This document shows, piece by piece, positions 1 to 8,160 of a DNA stretch of 64,000 nucleotides. This DNA comes from Ruminococcus sp. (GTDB lineage: Bacteria > Bacillota_A > Clostridia > Oscillospirales > Ruminococcaceae). The stretch spans positions 62,001 to 126,000 of the forward strand of contig JAFXRZ010000012.1 in assembly GCA_017536105.1 (NCBI GenBank), read 5' to 3'. Each line of letters opens with the position of its first letter. Position 1 is the first letter of the stretch. Below the pieces are notes generated by a model. The model saw only the letters and a list, made by a program, of their open reading frames with translations, had not been told where the DNA came from and searched no databases. A program made the position numbers and the translations under genes.

Positions 1-762
1 ATTGTCGGGAAGCTCCGCAGCGATGACTGGCAGCTGGTCATGATCGGCTCGGACTACGAAGTTGCTTCCGACGCGGTAAACGAACAGTGCGAAGTCATAA
101 ACGATATCGTCTCCGAATACGACGAGAAGGCGATGCTCATCGGAGAAGCTCCGGCAACGAAGGACCTTATCGACATAACGAACAGGGACTTCAAAGTCGT
201 AAACATCCTCTCGATAGCGGCTATCTTCATTATAATCATGATAGTGCTGAAATCCGTTTCGCTGCCGATAGTCCTCGTTTCGGTCATCGAGTTCGCAATA
301 TTCATCAATATGGGCATCCCGACCTACACAGGCTCTAAGGTGGCCTTCATCGCTTCGATAGTTATAGGCACCATACAGCTCGGTGCAACTGTCGATTACG
401 CGATACTGATGACCACAAGATACAAGACGGAACGCATAGCAGGAAAGGAAAAGCACGAAGCTGTAACAACAGCGCTTGCCGCTTCCATAAAATCCATAAT
501 GGTGTCGGCTCTTGGCTTCTTCGGCGCAACGATAGGCGTCGGGCTCTATTCGGATATCGGACTTATCTCCGAGCTCTGCATACTGCTTGCCAGAGGAGCG
601 CTTATCTCCATGGCTGTAGTTATCCTGATACTGCCGTCGATGCTGGTGGCCTTCGATAAGGTAGTATGCGCAACGACCTTCGGGATGAGACCGAAAAAGC
701 TTTTCAATATAGCTGCAAGATATGATAATAAAGAACAAAGCAATGTGGAGGCGAGATCATGA
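1..762 (+). CDS. MMPL/RND-family transporter, C-terminal part
   Basis: The reading frame is open from base 1, so this is the 3' end of a longer gene. The protein begins with an extracytoplasmic segment, followed by about five hydrophobic helices. The stretch GATVDYAILMTTRYKTER matches the conserved helix of MMPL/RND exporters, where the Asp before Tyr-Ala takes part in proton relay. Family members export lipids or hydrophobic compounds across the membrane using the proton gradient. The stop overlaps the next start by four bases (ATGA), so it is translationally coupled to the secreted heptad-repeat protein, a common partner of MMPL exporters in Firmicutes. The substrate cannot be told from this part. 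Confidence 0.88.
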   Translation: MVGKLRSDDWQLVMIGSDYEVASDAVNEQCEVINDIVSEYDEKAMLIGEAPATKDLIDITNRDFKVVNILSIAAIFIIIMIVLKSVSLPIVLVSVIEFAIFINMGIPTYTGSKVAFIASIVIGTIQLGATVDYAILMTTRYKTERIAGKEKHEAVTTALAASIKSIMVSALGFFGATIGVGLYSDIGLISELCILLARGALISMAVVILILPSMLVAFDKVVCATTFGMRPKKLFNIAARYDNKEQSNVEARS

Positions 763-3500
763 AAAAATATACAAAAGTAATCGCAGCCGTTCTGGCTATA
801 CTTCTCTCGGCAGGAGCAACAGGGCTTTATGCAAGTAAAAACAGAGCCGCGGCGGACACAGCGGAAAAGGTTTCAATAACACGCACAGCTGACACTTCCG
901 GCGCAAAGCGTACTCCCGCAGAGGAAGCTCCTTTCAAGGAGGAAACTGTCTATGTGCTCTATAATGATTCCAGCGAGGTTAAGGAAGTCATCGTCAGCGA
1001 CTGGCTGAAAAACACTCAGGCTGCTGATTCCCTCGAGGACGTTTCCGAGCTTACGGGCATCGAGAACGTCAAGGGAGACGAGGACTTCACCCTCGACGGC
1101 ACGAAGCTCACTTGGGATGCGGCAGGCAGAGATATATACTACCGCGGAACAACGGACAAGGAGCTGCCCGTCAGCGTGAAGATCAGCTACTTCCTCGACG
1201 GCAAGCCCATGACAGCCGAGGAAATGGCAGGCAAGAGCGGAAAGGTGACTATTCGCTACGACTACACCAACACCCTGAAAAGCAAGCAGGTCATCGACGG
1301 CAAGGAGTACGACGTGTGCGTCCCCTTTATGATGGCAAGCGGGACCATATTCAACAGCGACAAGTTCTCAAACGTTGAAGCCAAGAACGCAAAGGTGGTC
1401 TCGGACGGTTCCCGTATCATCGTAATCGGCGTTGCTTTCCCGGGAATGGGGGACAGCTTCGGCCTCAGCGACATGGACCTTGATCTCGACTTTACGCTTC
1501 CCGAATACATCGAGATAACCGCCGACGTCACCGACTTTGAGACAACGACCTCCATGACAGTTGCGACCAATGAGATATTCACCCAGATCGACCTGGACAA
1601 GACCAAGACCATAGACGAGCTGAAGGAAAAGATCGACAAGCTTGCAGAGGCTGCAAACGAGCTCTGCGACGGAAGCTCGAAGCTCTATAACGGCATCAAG
1701 GAGCTTTCCGACGGTGCCGACAAGCTGGCAGACGGCGCAAAGGAAGCAGATGACGGAGCAAAGCAGCTCGCAGACGGCAGCAGCACCCTTGCGGCAGGCG
1801 CCGACAAGCTGGAAGGCGGAGCAAAGGATGCCTATGCAGGTTCGACCAAGCTGGCAAACGGTATCGCCGAAGCAAAGGCCGGCTCGGCTAAGATAGTGAA
1901 CGGCCTTGCCGAAGCAAAGAACGGTTCGGGACAGCTTGCAGGCGGAGCAGACCAGCTGAGCGACGGAGTCGGCAAGCTGGACGACGGTGCAAAGCAGGTA
2001 GCTGACGGAGCAAAGCAGATCTCCGACGGCTCGGCAAAGCTGGCAGAGGGTGCAAATACCCTTGACGACAACATGGGTCAGCTGGCAGACGGAACGGAAA
2101 AAGCAGCAAAGGGTGCTTCCGACCTGAACGACGGCATCGCTCAGGCAAAGGACGGCACGACCGAGCTTTCTCAAGGAGCAGATCAGCTTGCAGGCGGTGT
2201 CGGCGAACTCACCGGCGGCTCGGCTAAACTGGCAGGCGGAGCAAAGCAGGTCTCCGACGGTGCAGCGCTCCTTGCCGGAGGTGCAAAAGATATCGACGAT
2301 AACGTTGATACCATGGCAGGCAAGATAAAAGAGTTCAAGGCCGGCTCGGCAAAGCTCTCTCAGGGAGCAGCACAGCTTGACGGAGGCATCGGTGAAGCTG
2401 CGGAAAACCTTGAGTCAACTATCGCCGTGAACAAGCAGCTTTCCCAGACCCTCGGCGTAATGATCGAAAACACAGCAGACGCACAGGAAAAAGCCACTCT
2501 CACAGCTGTGAAGGAAAACCTGGACACAACGATAGCATACCAGGAGCAGATAGCAGCCGAGATGGGAGAGAACGGCAAGATCGGCGGAGGAGCAAAGCAG
2601 CTTTCCCAGAATCTCGGCACTCTCGATACGAACCTCGGCAAGCTCTCCCAGGGAGCAGATAAGCTGGCGGAAGGCACAGAGGAATTCAAGACCTCGGCCG
2701 GCGAGCTCTCCAAAGGCGCAAAGGATGTTTCCGACGGTGCCGCAGAGCTTGACGGCGGAATAACCACCCTTGCGGAAAAGAGCAAGGCAATGATCGCCGG
2801 CATCAAGAAGATCGAAAGCGGAATGATAAGGCTTGCCGCAGGCTCGGGTGATCTCAAGGATGCAATGGCACAGATAGCCGACGGCGCAAAGCAGATCAAA
2901 GGCGGCACAGGCACTCTTGCAGAATCGGCAGGCAAGCTCTCGGACGGAGCTTCTCAGGTATCCGACGGTGCTTCTCAGGTATCCGGCGGTATCGGCGAGC
3001 TCAGGGAAAAAAGCAAGGCTTTGATCGACGGCGTCAAGTCCCTGGATCAGGGTATCGGACAGCTCTCCGACGGCTCGGTAACTCTTGACGGCGGTCTCGG
3101 ACAGCTTGCAAGCGGCTCGAAGGATCTGGAGAGCGGTCTCGGACAGCTTTCCGGCGGTGCAAAGGACCTCAGCGACGGAGCAGATAAGCTCTCGGCAGGA
3201 GCATCAAAGCTCAGCGATGGACTCGGAGACCTCAGCACAGGCACGAAGACCCTTGCGGCAGGAGCCGACAAGCTCGAAAGCGGCTCAAAGGAACTCAGTG
3301 AGGGGATGCAGAAGTTCAAGGAAGAGGGCATCGACAAGATCGTGCAGCTCTTTGAAGGCGACGGAGACGAGCTTCTTGCAAGAGTCAAGGCTCTTTCCCG
3401 CGCAGCCGGCGACTACTCCTCATATTCCGGCAAGGCTGACGGCATGGGCGGCAGCGTGAAGTTCATCTTCACCACCGACGGAGTATCCGCAGAAAGCTAA
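759..3500 (+). CDS. Secreted Leu-x-x-Gly heptad-repeat protein (YhgE-like helical domain), MMPL partner
   Basis: 913 aa. An N-terminal signal or anchor segment (residues about 8-26) is followed by a mixed domain to about residue 280. A very long run of heptads follows, of the pattern LxxGaxxLxxGs (for example KLADGAKEADDGAKQLADG), up to about residue 870. This is the X-X-X-Leu-X-X-Gly repeat known from YhgE/Pip-type proteins and predicts a long helical rod outside the membrane. Two non-heptad interruptions occur near residues 550-610 and 680-700. There is no C-terminal membrane helix, unlike YhgE itself. The start at the ATGA overlap gives coupling to the MMPL gene, suggesting the rod works with that exporter. 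No enzymatic motif is visible. Confidence 0.85.
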   Translation: MKKYTKVIAAVLAILLSAGATGLYASKNRAAADTAEKVSITRTADTSGAKRTPAEEAPFKEETVYVLYNDSSEVKEVIVSDWLKNTQAADSLEDVSELTGIENVKGDEDFTLDGTKLTWDAAGRDIYYRGTTDKELPVSVKISYFLDGKPMTAEEMAGKSGKVTIRYDYTNTLKSKQVIDGKEYDVCVPFMMASGTIFNSDKFSNVEAKNAKVVSDGSRIIVIGVAFPGMGDSFGLSDMDLDLDFTLPEYIEITADVTDFETTTSMTVATNEIFTQIDLDKTKTIDELKEKIDKLAEAANELCDGSSKLYNGIKELSDGADKLADGAKEADDGAKQLADGSSTLAAGADKLEGGAKDAYAGSTKLANGIAEAKAGSAKIVNGLAEAKNGSGQLAGGADQLSDGVGKLDDGAKQVADGAKQISDGSAKLAEGANTLDDNMGQLADGTEKAAKGASDLNDGIAQAKDGTTELSQGADQLAGGVGELTGGSAKLAGGAKQVSDGAALLAGGAKDIDDNVDTMAGKIKEFKAGSAKLSQGAAQLDGGIGEAAENLESTIAVNKQLSQTLGVMIENTADAQEKATLTAVKENLDTTIAYQEQIAAEMGENGKIGGGAKQLSQNLGTLDTNLGKLSQGADKLAEGTEEFKTSAGELSKGAKDVSDGAAELDGGITTLAEKSKAMIAGIKKIESGMIRLAAGSGDLKDAMAQIADGAKQIKGGTGTLAESAGKLSDGASQVSDGASQVSGGIGELREKSKALIDGVKSLDQGIGQLSDGSVTLDGGLGQLASGSKDLESGLGQLSGGAKDLSDGADKLSAGASKLSDGLGDLSTGTKTLAAGADKLESGSKELSEGMQKFKEEGIDKIVQLFEGDGDELLARVKALSRAAGDYSSYSGKADGMGGSVKFIFTTDGVSAES

Positions 3501-3530
3501 AAACATCACTCCTATTCACAACCCATAAAG

Positions 3531-3568
3531 AAACGACCCTTCTCCGTAAAAAGAGAGGGGCCGTTTTC
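3531..3568. terminator. Bidirectional hairpin terminator
   Basis: Arms 3531-3544 and 3553-3566 pair, including G-U pairs, with T-rich ends on both strands. It lies between two convergent genes and can serve both. An almost identical copy lies at 5650-5687 as part of a larger duplication. Confidence 0.7.
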
Positions 3569-3677
3569 GTATTCGGCTTATTTAATTTTAATGCTCTTAA
3601 CTGCGCTGTAATTTCCGTATCTCGTTGAAGAAGTCTTTCCGTCCTTGGTGTAGAAGGAGCGTACCTTCACATACCAT
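3531..3677. repeat. 147-bp direct repeat, copy 1 (terminator plus 3' end of the secreted-protein gene)
   Basis: This aligns without gaps to 5650-5796 with seven mismatches (about 95% identity). It covers the terminator, the stop codon and the last 33 codons of the minus-strand secreted-protein gene. Confidence 0.95.
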
Positions 3678-5494
3678 GTCTCGCCGGATCTCGGAACGCT
3701 GGAGAAGTTCTCGCTGAGCTTGGAAATGTTTGTCGTTGTCCAGCTGTGGACGTTCTTCTCAAAGTTCTTGTCCGTGCTGTACTGCACCTGATAGCCGACA
3801 GTACCCGTTGTGCCTTTCTTCCAAGCTATTTTGAAAGCACCGCTTGTAGTGGAGATGCTTGTTATTTCATTCTTTGCAGGCTTTACAACAAAGGTCTTTT
3901 TATATGTGCCTGTAACGTTAGTGCCCTTGCCTTTTACTGTTATGGTCGCAACGCCGACGTTCTTGTTGTTGGAATAGGAGACTGTGTAATCACTTGTCGG
4001 TATTACATCGCCGTCCTTGAACTTCACCGTAACAGCAGGCTTGATAGCCGAGCCGGTGTAAGTGTAGCTGCTGTAAGGTATGCTTATCTTGGCGTAGCTC
4101 GACGAAAGATCGAGAGCCTTGACCTTGAAGGTCTTTTTGTAGGTGCCTGCATACTTGCCCTTGCCGGTCACGGTGATCGTTGCGGTGCCGACGTTGGTGT
4201 TGTTGGAATATGAAACAGTGTAGTCGGTGCCCTTTACCAGCTTGGTGGAGCCGTCCTTGACGGTGACTGTCGGCTTTATGCCGCGTCCGCGGTAGGTGTA
4301 CGAGGAGTAGGGGATAGTGATCTTGCTGTAGCCGATGTATTCTCCGTTCCGGGTGATCTTCAGCTTGTCCGCCTCTTTGCCGTCCGAGGTGTAGAGCGCA
4401 GATTCGTAAATGCCCTGCTCCTCGTCATAGACTACTTTTTTGTATTTGCCGCCGGATGGGGTCTTGAGAGTGCAGTTATTGAGCTTTAAGCCGCTCGTGA
4501 AATAGGCGATGACAGGGTATGGGTATTCGTCATCACCGCCCGTTGTGACGGCGGTGATATCGGAATTATCAATGGTAAGTGTTGCGTCATAATGATCCTC
4601 GTGAACGTCGCCCATAATGGATTCAGCCCCCGATGTTATATCAAGGCTCGTGTTTTTAATGGTCAAAGAGCCGTTTGTCATTATGCCGCACCAATTACAG
4701 TCTTTGATGGTCAGCTTGCCCTTGCCTGTAATGGTCGCATTGTAGTCAAAAACAATAGCATCTAAGCAGTTCGTTATGGTGGCGTTGCCGTTGACGCTGA
4801 TAGTCACGCCTGTCATTCTGATCAAGATGCCTTCTCCGCCCTGGGCGTCATAGGTGCCGCTGTTGATGTTCAGGGTCCTGGTCTTGGCGTCATAGGAAAA
4901 CATTCCGTCACCGAGGATATCCGAGGCGTTGCCGCCAGTAACTCTTACAGTATCATCTGCGCTGCGTAAATAGATGTCATACAGGTCGTAGTCAAAATAC
5001 TCGAAGCCGAGCTCGAGATAAACTGTCTGGAAGCCGCTTGAATTTGAATCGGTGTAGGTCGCGCCTGCGGTCTTGCCGTTGATGCTGGCACAAAAGCTCT
5101 GTGCGTCAAAGTAATAGCCCGACTTAGCCACAAGCTTTATCATCAGGGAATACTCATGGTTCGAGGCGTACTTGCCTGTCTTGGCCTCGGCCTTTTTGTC
5201 GGTGACGTTGTACCAGCCGACGCCGCTGCGCAGGACGTGAGAGAAGGTGCGGTCTGTGTCGTAGTCGTAATAATTGCGGCTCTCCGTGGCCGTGGTGCTG
5301 ACATTAAAGCCCGTTCCTTCCGTGATAGTCGGGGTGAAATCGACGGTCTTGCCGTTCTCGGGCGCGTCGATCGAGATCTCGGCGCGAGTGATCGCTGTTG
5401 CAGCCGAGGCCTTCATACCACCTGCCGCGAACAAGCAGACCAGCATAAGCAGCGCCGCTGCCGCAAGTTTGATCGAAAAGCTTTTTATATTCAC
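3578..5494 (-). CDS. Secreted protein with beta-helix-like centre, two Ig-like repeats and C-terminal FN3-like domain
   Basis: 638 aa with a clear signal peptide (residues 1-31, ending near ASAA). Residues about 190-330 are rich in short turns such as GNATITNC and GKGKLTIKDC, typical of right-handed beta-helix or carbohydrate-binding proteins. Two adjacent repeats of about 70 aa (YSSYTYRGRGIKPTVTVKDG and YSSYTYTGSAIKPAVTVKFK) follow, of the bacterial surface Ig-like type. The last 95 residues resemble fibronectin type III (VGYQVQYSTDKNF). No catalytic motif or sorting signal is seen, so adhesion or glycan binding is inferred. A good sigma-A promoter lies upstream, and an RBS-like AAGGAGGAT precedes the start. 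The 3' 100 bp also exists as a duplicated fragment just upstream of the gene. Confidence 0.8.
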   Translation of the reverse strand: MNIKSFSIKLAAAALLMLVCLFAAGGMKASAATAITRAEISIDAPENGKTVDFTPTITEGTGFNVSTTATESRNYYDYDTDRTFSHVLRSGVGWYNVTDKKAEAKTGKYASNHEYSLMIKLVAKSGYYFDAQSFCASINGKTAGATYTDSNSSGFQTVYLELGFEYFDYDLYDIYLRSADDTVRVTGGNASDILGDGMFSYDAKTRTLNINSGTYDAQGGEGILIRMTGVTISVNGNATITNCLDAIVFDYNATITGKGKLTIKDCNWCGIMTNGSLTIKNTSLDITSGAESIMGDVHEDHYDATLTIDNSDITAVTTGGDDEYPYPVIAYFTSGLKLNNCTLKTPSGGKYKKVVYDEEQGIYESALYTSDGKEADKLKITRNGEYIGYSKITIPYSSYTYRGRGIKPTVTVKDGSTKLVKGTDYTVSYSNNTNVGTATITVTGKGKYAGTYKKTFKVKALDLSSSYAKISIPYSSYTYTGSAIKPAVTVKFKDGDVIPTSDYTVSYSNNKNVGVATITVKGKGTNVTGTYKKTFVVKPAKNEITSISTTSGAFKIAWKKGTTGTVGYQVQYSTDKNFEKNVHSWTTTNISKLSENFSSVPRSGETWYVKVRSFYTKDGKTSSTRYGNYSAVKSIKIK

Positions 5495-5557
5495 AGTTTT
5501 ATCCTCCTTGTTGTTGATCTGAAAATGCCTGCTCCCTTCGGAGCTGTATATGATTAA

Positions 5558-5586
5558 AGTATAACACGAAGCATCGAATTTGTAAA
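5558..5586 (-). promoter_or_regulatory. Sigma-A promoter of the secreted-protein gene
   Basis: On the minus strand TTTACA (5586-5581), a 17-base spacer and TATACT (5563-5558), about 60 bases upstream of the start codon at 5494. Confidence 0.7.
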
Positions 5587-5649
5587 GAGTTTATTAAGAC
5601 AAAGTTTGAGCTTTTGAAAGCATATTTACGAAAGATCGCCTGTTTGCAA

Positions 5650-5687
5650 AAACGACCCTTCTCCGCAAAAAGAGAGGGGCCGTTTTC
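5650..5687. terminator. Duplicate copy of the 3531 hairpin terminator
   Basis: Same hairpin as 3531-3568 with one base change in the loop. It is part of the 147-bp duplication and may insulate the fruK-side region from the secreted-protein gene. Confidence 0.6.
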
Positions 5688-5696
5688 GTATTCGGC

Positions 5697-5796
5697 TTAT
5701 TTAATTTTAATGCTCTTAACTGCGCTGTAGTTACCGTATCTCGTCGAAGTCGTCTTTCCGTCATTGGTGTAGAAGGAGCGTACCTTCACATACCAT
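5697..5796 (-). pseudogene. 3' remnant of a second copy of the secreted FN3-like protein gene
   Basis: Read on the minus strand this encodes the last 33 residues of the 3578-5494 product up to the same stop codon (WYVKVRSFYTNDGKTTSTRY then GNYSAVKSIKIK). Only two residue changes are seen (K to N, S to T). Identity ends abruptly at 5796 and there is no start codon or RBS. The reading frame is undamaged, so it is either a recent deletion product of a tandem gene duplication or a cassette for gene conversion; it cannot be expressed as a protein by itself. Confidence 0.85.
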
Positions 5797-5811
5797 TGAA
5801 TGCAGGACAAA

Positions 5812-5846
5812 TAAATGACCCCAAAGCCAAAATGCTTCGGGGTCAT
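5812..5846 (-). terminator. Terminator after fruK
   Basis: Arms 5815-5827 and 5834-5846 form a stem of about 12 pairs (ATGACCCC with GGGGTCAT at its base), with a T-rich tail on the minus strand, just past the fruK stop. Confidence 0.75.
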
Positions 5847-5852
5847 AATGTT

Positions 5853-6755
5853 TTATATCTCTTTCAGCAGCCTCATTATAGTCTCTTTTTTGCCGAGGCC
5901 TTCCGAGAAAGCCGTTGCTCCGCCGGCAGCTGTGCCGAGCTTCAAGGCCTGGGTGTAGTCCTGCCCGGAAAGGCAGCCTGCAAGAAAGCCTGCGAGCATC
6001 GAATCTCCTGCTCCCACCGAGTTTTTCACCTCGCCTTTGCAGACTCCGCAGCGGTGGATCTTTCCTTTTTCGTCAAGGAGCAGAGCGCCGTCCCCAGCCA
6101 TGGAGACAAGCACGTTCTGTGCACCCTTGCTTTGCAGTTCCTTTGCGCAGGCGATGATCTCTTCGTCCGTCTTCGGCTTCTGTCCGAAAAGCTCTCCCAG
6201 CTCGTCGGTGTTCGGCTTGATGACAAAGGGCTCGTACCTCAGCACGTTCAGAAGAAGCTTGCCCGTTGCGTCAACTGCGGCTCTTATCCCTTTGCCTGAG
6301 AGCCTTGCAAGTATCTGCTCGTAGATATCTTCCGGCAGGGAAGCAGGTATGCTGCCTGCAAGCACGAGAGTGTCGCCGCTTTCCAGCCTGTCGAGCTGTG
6401 CAAACAGCTTTTCCAGCGCAGACTGATCTATCTCGGGACCGCGTCCGTTGAGCTCCGTCTCTTCCTTGCCTTTGAGCTTCACGTTTATCCTCGAGCTGCC
6501 TTTTTCAAGGCGTATCATCTCGGAATCTATCCCCATATCCGTAAGTCCTGCGGCTATGGCTTCACCCGTGAACCCTGCAACAAAGCCCAGAGCCTTTGAA
6601 GCCACTCCCAGCTCCTTCAGCACCGCCGAGACATTTATCCCCTTGCCGCCGAAATATATCTCCTCGCGGACAGAGCGGTTCACTTCTCCGAGCTTTACTC
6701 TCTCCGTGTGCATAACATAATCTATCGCCGGGTTGAAGGTCACAGTATAGACCAT
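5853..6755 (-). CDS. fruK: 1-phosphofructokinase (PfkB family)
   Basis: 300 aa. PfkB-type kinase that phosphorylates fructose 1-phosphate (or tagatose 6-phosphate) at the other end to the bisphosphate, feeding glycolysis. The N-terminus (VTFNPAIDYVMH) and FGGKGINVS are typical of FruK/LacC. The catalytic C-terminal motif GAGDSMLAGFLAG carries the Asp base. The start at 6755 was chosen because an AGGAGG-like RBS lies 7 bases upstream and upstream in-frame residues belong to the preceding gene's 3' end. It follows a phosphofructokinase gene by 14 bases in an apparent two-gene operon. No fru PTS genes are adjacent, so the exact sugar phosphate is open. Confidence 0.88.
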   Translation of the reverse strand: MVYTVTFNPAIDYVMHTERVKLGEVNRSVREEIYFGGKGINVSAVLKELGVASKALGFVAGFTGEAIAAGLTDMGIDSEMIRLEKGSSRINVKLKGKEETELNGRGPEIDQSALEKLFAQLDRLESGDTLVLAGSIPASLPEDIYEQILARLSGKGIRAAVDATGKLLLNVLRYEPFVIKPNTDELGELFGQKPKTDEEIIACAKELQSKGAQNVLVSMAGDGALLLDEKGKIHRCGVCKGEVKNSVGAGDSMLAGFLAGCLSGQDYTQALKLGTAAGGATAFSEGLGKKETIMRLLKEI

Positions 6756-6769
6756 AAAACTACCTCCGG

Positions 6770-7972
6770 TTATTTGAGCTTGAAGTGCAGCGGCATACCG
6801 TTTCGCATTGCTATCTGTATCTCGCCCTGGATCAGCGGCAGGAAGTAGCGGAACGCAGCCTCGGTAACATCGTTGCCCTGCTCGTTTATCCACTCCGAGG
6901 GGAAGAATTTTTCTTTGTTCGCAACGTTCTCCGCAGGGGTCGATTCGATCGTCACCATGTAGGGTATGTCCGAGATGCGCTTGAAGATCATGGTCTTGCC
7001 TGTTTCGCCTTCAAGAGCTGCGATAACTCCGCAGGAGCCTATCTTTTCCGCTTCGTCGATGTCCGTCTTCGAGCAGATATGTGACGAACAGCGCTGCATA
7101 ACGTTGAGCTCGATGCTCCTTACCTTGCAGCCTATCTCCCGTCTTACTATGTTCTCGAGAGCCTTGCCGACGCCCGAAAGATACTCGTGACCGAAGTTGT
7201 CCACAACTCCCGAGCGGCAGTTCTCCTCGGGTATCTCCACACCCTCGCTGACTGCAACGATAACAGCCTTGTGCTTGGCTTGCATGGCTCTCACGTCCTC
7301 AACGAACTGCTCCACCGAGAACTTCCTCTCCGGCAGATAGATAAGGTGAGGTGCAAGCTCCTCGTTTGCTCTCAGGCAGCAGGTAGAGGCTGTGAGCCAG
7401 CCTGCGTGTCTTCCCATAATCTCAACGATAGTCACGGACTCTATGGAATAGACCGAGCTGTCGCGGATTATCTCCTGGACAGTTGCCGCAACGTATTTCG
7501 CAGCCGAACCGAAGCCCGGTGTGTGGTCGGTGACGGGAAGGTCGTTGTCTATGGTCTTGGGGATGCCGATGACCCTTGTCTTCGAGCCTCGTCCGATAAG
7601 AAAACGGGAGAGCTTCTCCACCGTGTCCATAGAATCGTTTCCGCCGATGTAGAAAAAGGCTTCTATCCTGTGCTTCTCAAAGCAGGTGAGTATCTTCTCG
7701 TATATCTCGGAGTCTTCGTCCTGCTTGGGCAGCTTGTAGCGGCAGGAGCCAAGCACCGTCGATGGTGTCTGCCTCAGCAGCTCCATATCCTCGTTGGTCT
7801 TTATTATAAGTTTGAGATCCACCAGTTCGTCTTTGATGATCCCTTCGATGCCGTTTATCGAGCCGAACACGGCGTCGATGGATGGTGTGCGCAGAGCCTG
7901 CTTGAACACTCCCACAAGTGAAGCGTTTATGGCGCAGGTGGGTCCTCCTGACTGAGCAACTGCAATATTCAT
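6770..7972 (-). CDS. 6-phosphofructokinase, probably PPi-dependent
   Basis: 400 aa. Phosphorylates fructose 6-phosphate in glycolysis. Residues 110-114 read GGNDS and residues 138-144 read PKTIDND. In ATP enzymes these sites are GGDGS and PGTIDND; Asp in place of Gly at the fourth position of the first motif and Lys in place of Gly in the second are the known signatures of pyrophosphate-dependent PFK. The Asn at 112 instead of the usual Asp is notable. GRHAGWLTA is also present. It is the first gene of an operon with fruK, and a TTGCAT-N17-TATAAT promoter precedes it. Use of PPi is inferred from residues only. Confidence 0.88.
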   Translation of the reverse strand: MNIAVAQSGGPTCAINASLVGVFKQALRTPSIDAVFGSINGIEGIIKDELVDLKLIIKTNEDMELLRQTPSTVLGSCRYKLPKQDEDSEIYEKILTCFEKHRIEAFFYIGGNDSMDTVEKLSRFLIGRGSKTRVIGIPKTIDNDLPVTDHTPGFGSAAKYVAATVQEIIRDSSVYSIESVTIVEIMGRHAGWLTASTCCLRANEELAPHLIYLPERKFSVEQFVEDVRAMQAKHKAVIVAVSEGVEIPEENCRSGVVDNFGHEYLSGVGKALENIVRREIGCKVRSIELNVMQRCSSHICSKTDIDEAEKIGSCGVIAALEGETGKTMIFKRISDIPYMVTIESTPAENVANKEKFFPSEWINEQGNDVTEAAFRYFLPLIQGEIQIAMRNGMPLHFKLK

Positions 7973-8028
7973 TCTGCAAACGTCCTTTCGCTGAGCGAGT
8001 CGGCAGCCAAACTCTCTGCCGCAATATC

Positions 8029-8057
8029 ATTATACAACATTTTTTTCTGAAATGCAA
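8029..8057 (-). promoter_or_regulatory. Sigma-A promoter of the pfk-fruK operon
   Basis: Minus strand TTGCAT (8057-8052), 17-base spacer, TATAAT (8034-8029), about 55 bases before the start at 7972. Confidence 0.75.
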
Positions 8058-8160
8058 ACATTTTGCATTGCTTTGCGCAACTTTTATCATTCCGACAAAA
8101 CTTTTGCCAAGGCAGGGCAAAACCTACGCACAATTCACAATGCGATCAATTATAATACGA

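Larger units (their letters stand above)
5650..5796. repeat. 147-bp direct repeat, copy 2
   Basis: Second copy of 3531-3677 (offset 2119 bp, seven mismatches, no gaps). It includes the coding remnant described at 5697-5796. Confidence 0.95.

Noticed and set aside
1642..2174. Antisense frames rich in Cys/Leu or Ala/Ser within the heptad-repeat gene
   Set aside because: They arise from repeating codons of the heptads on the plus strand.
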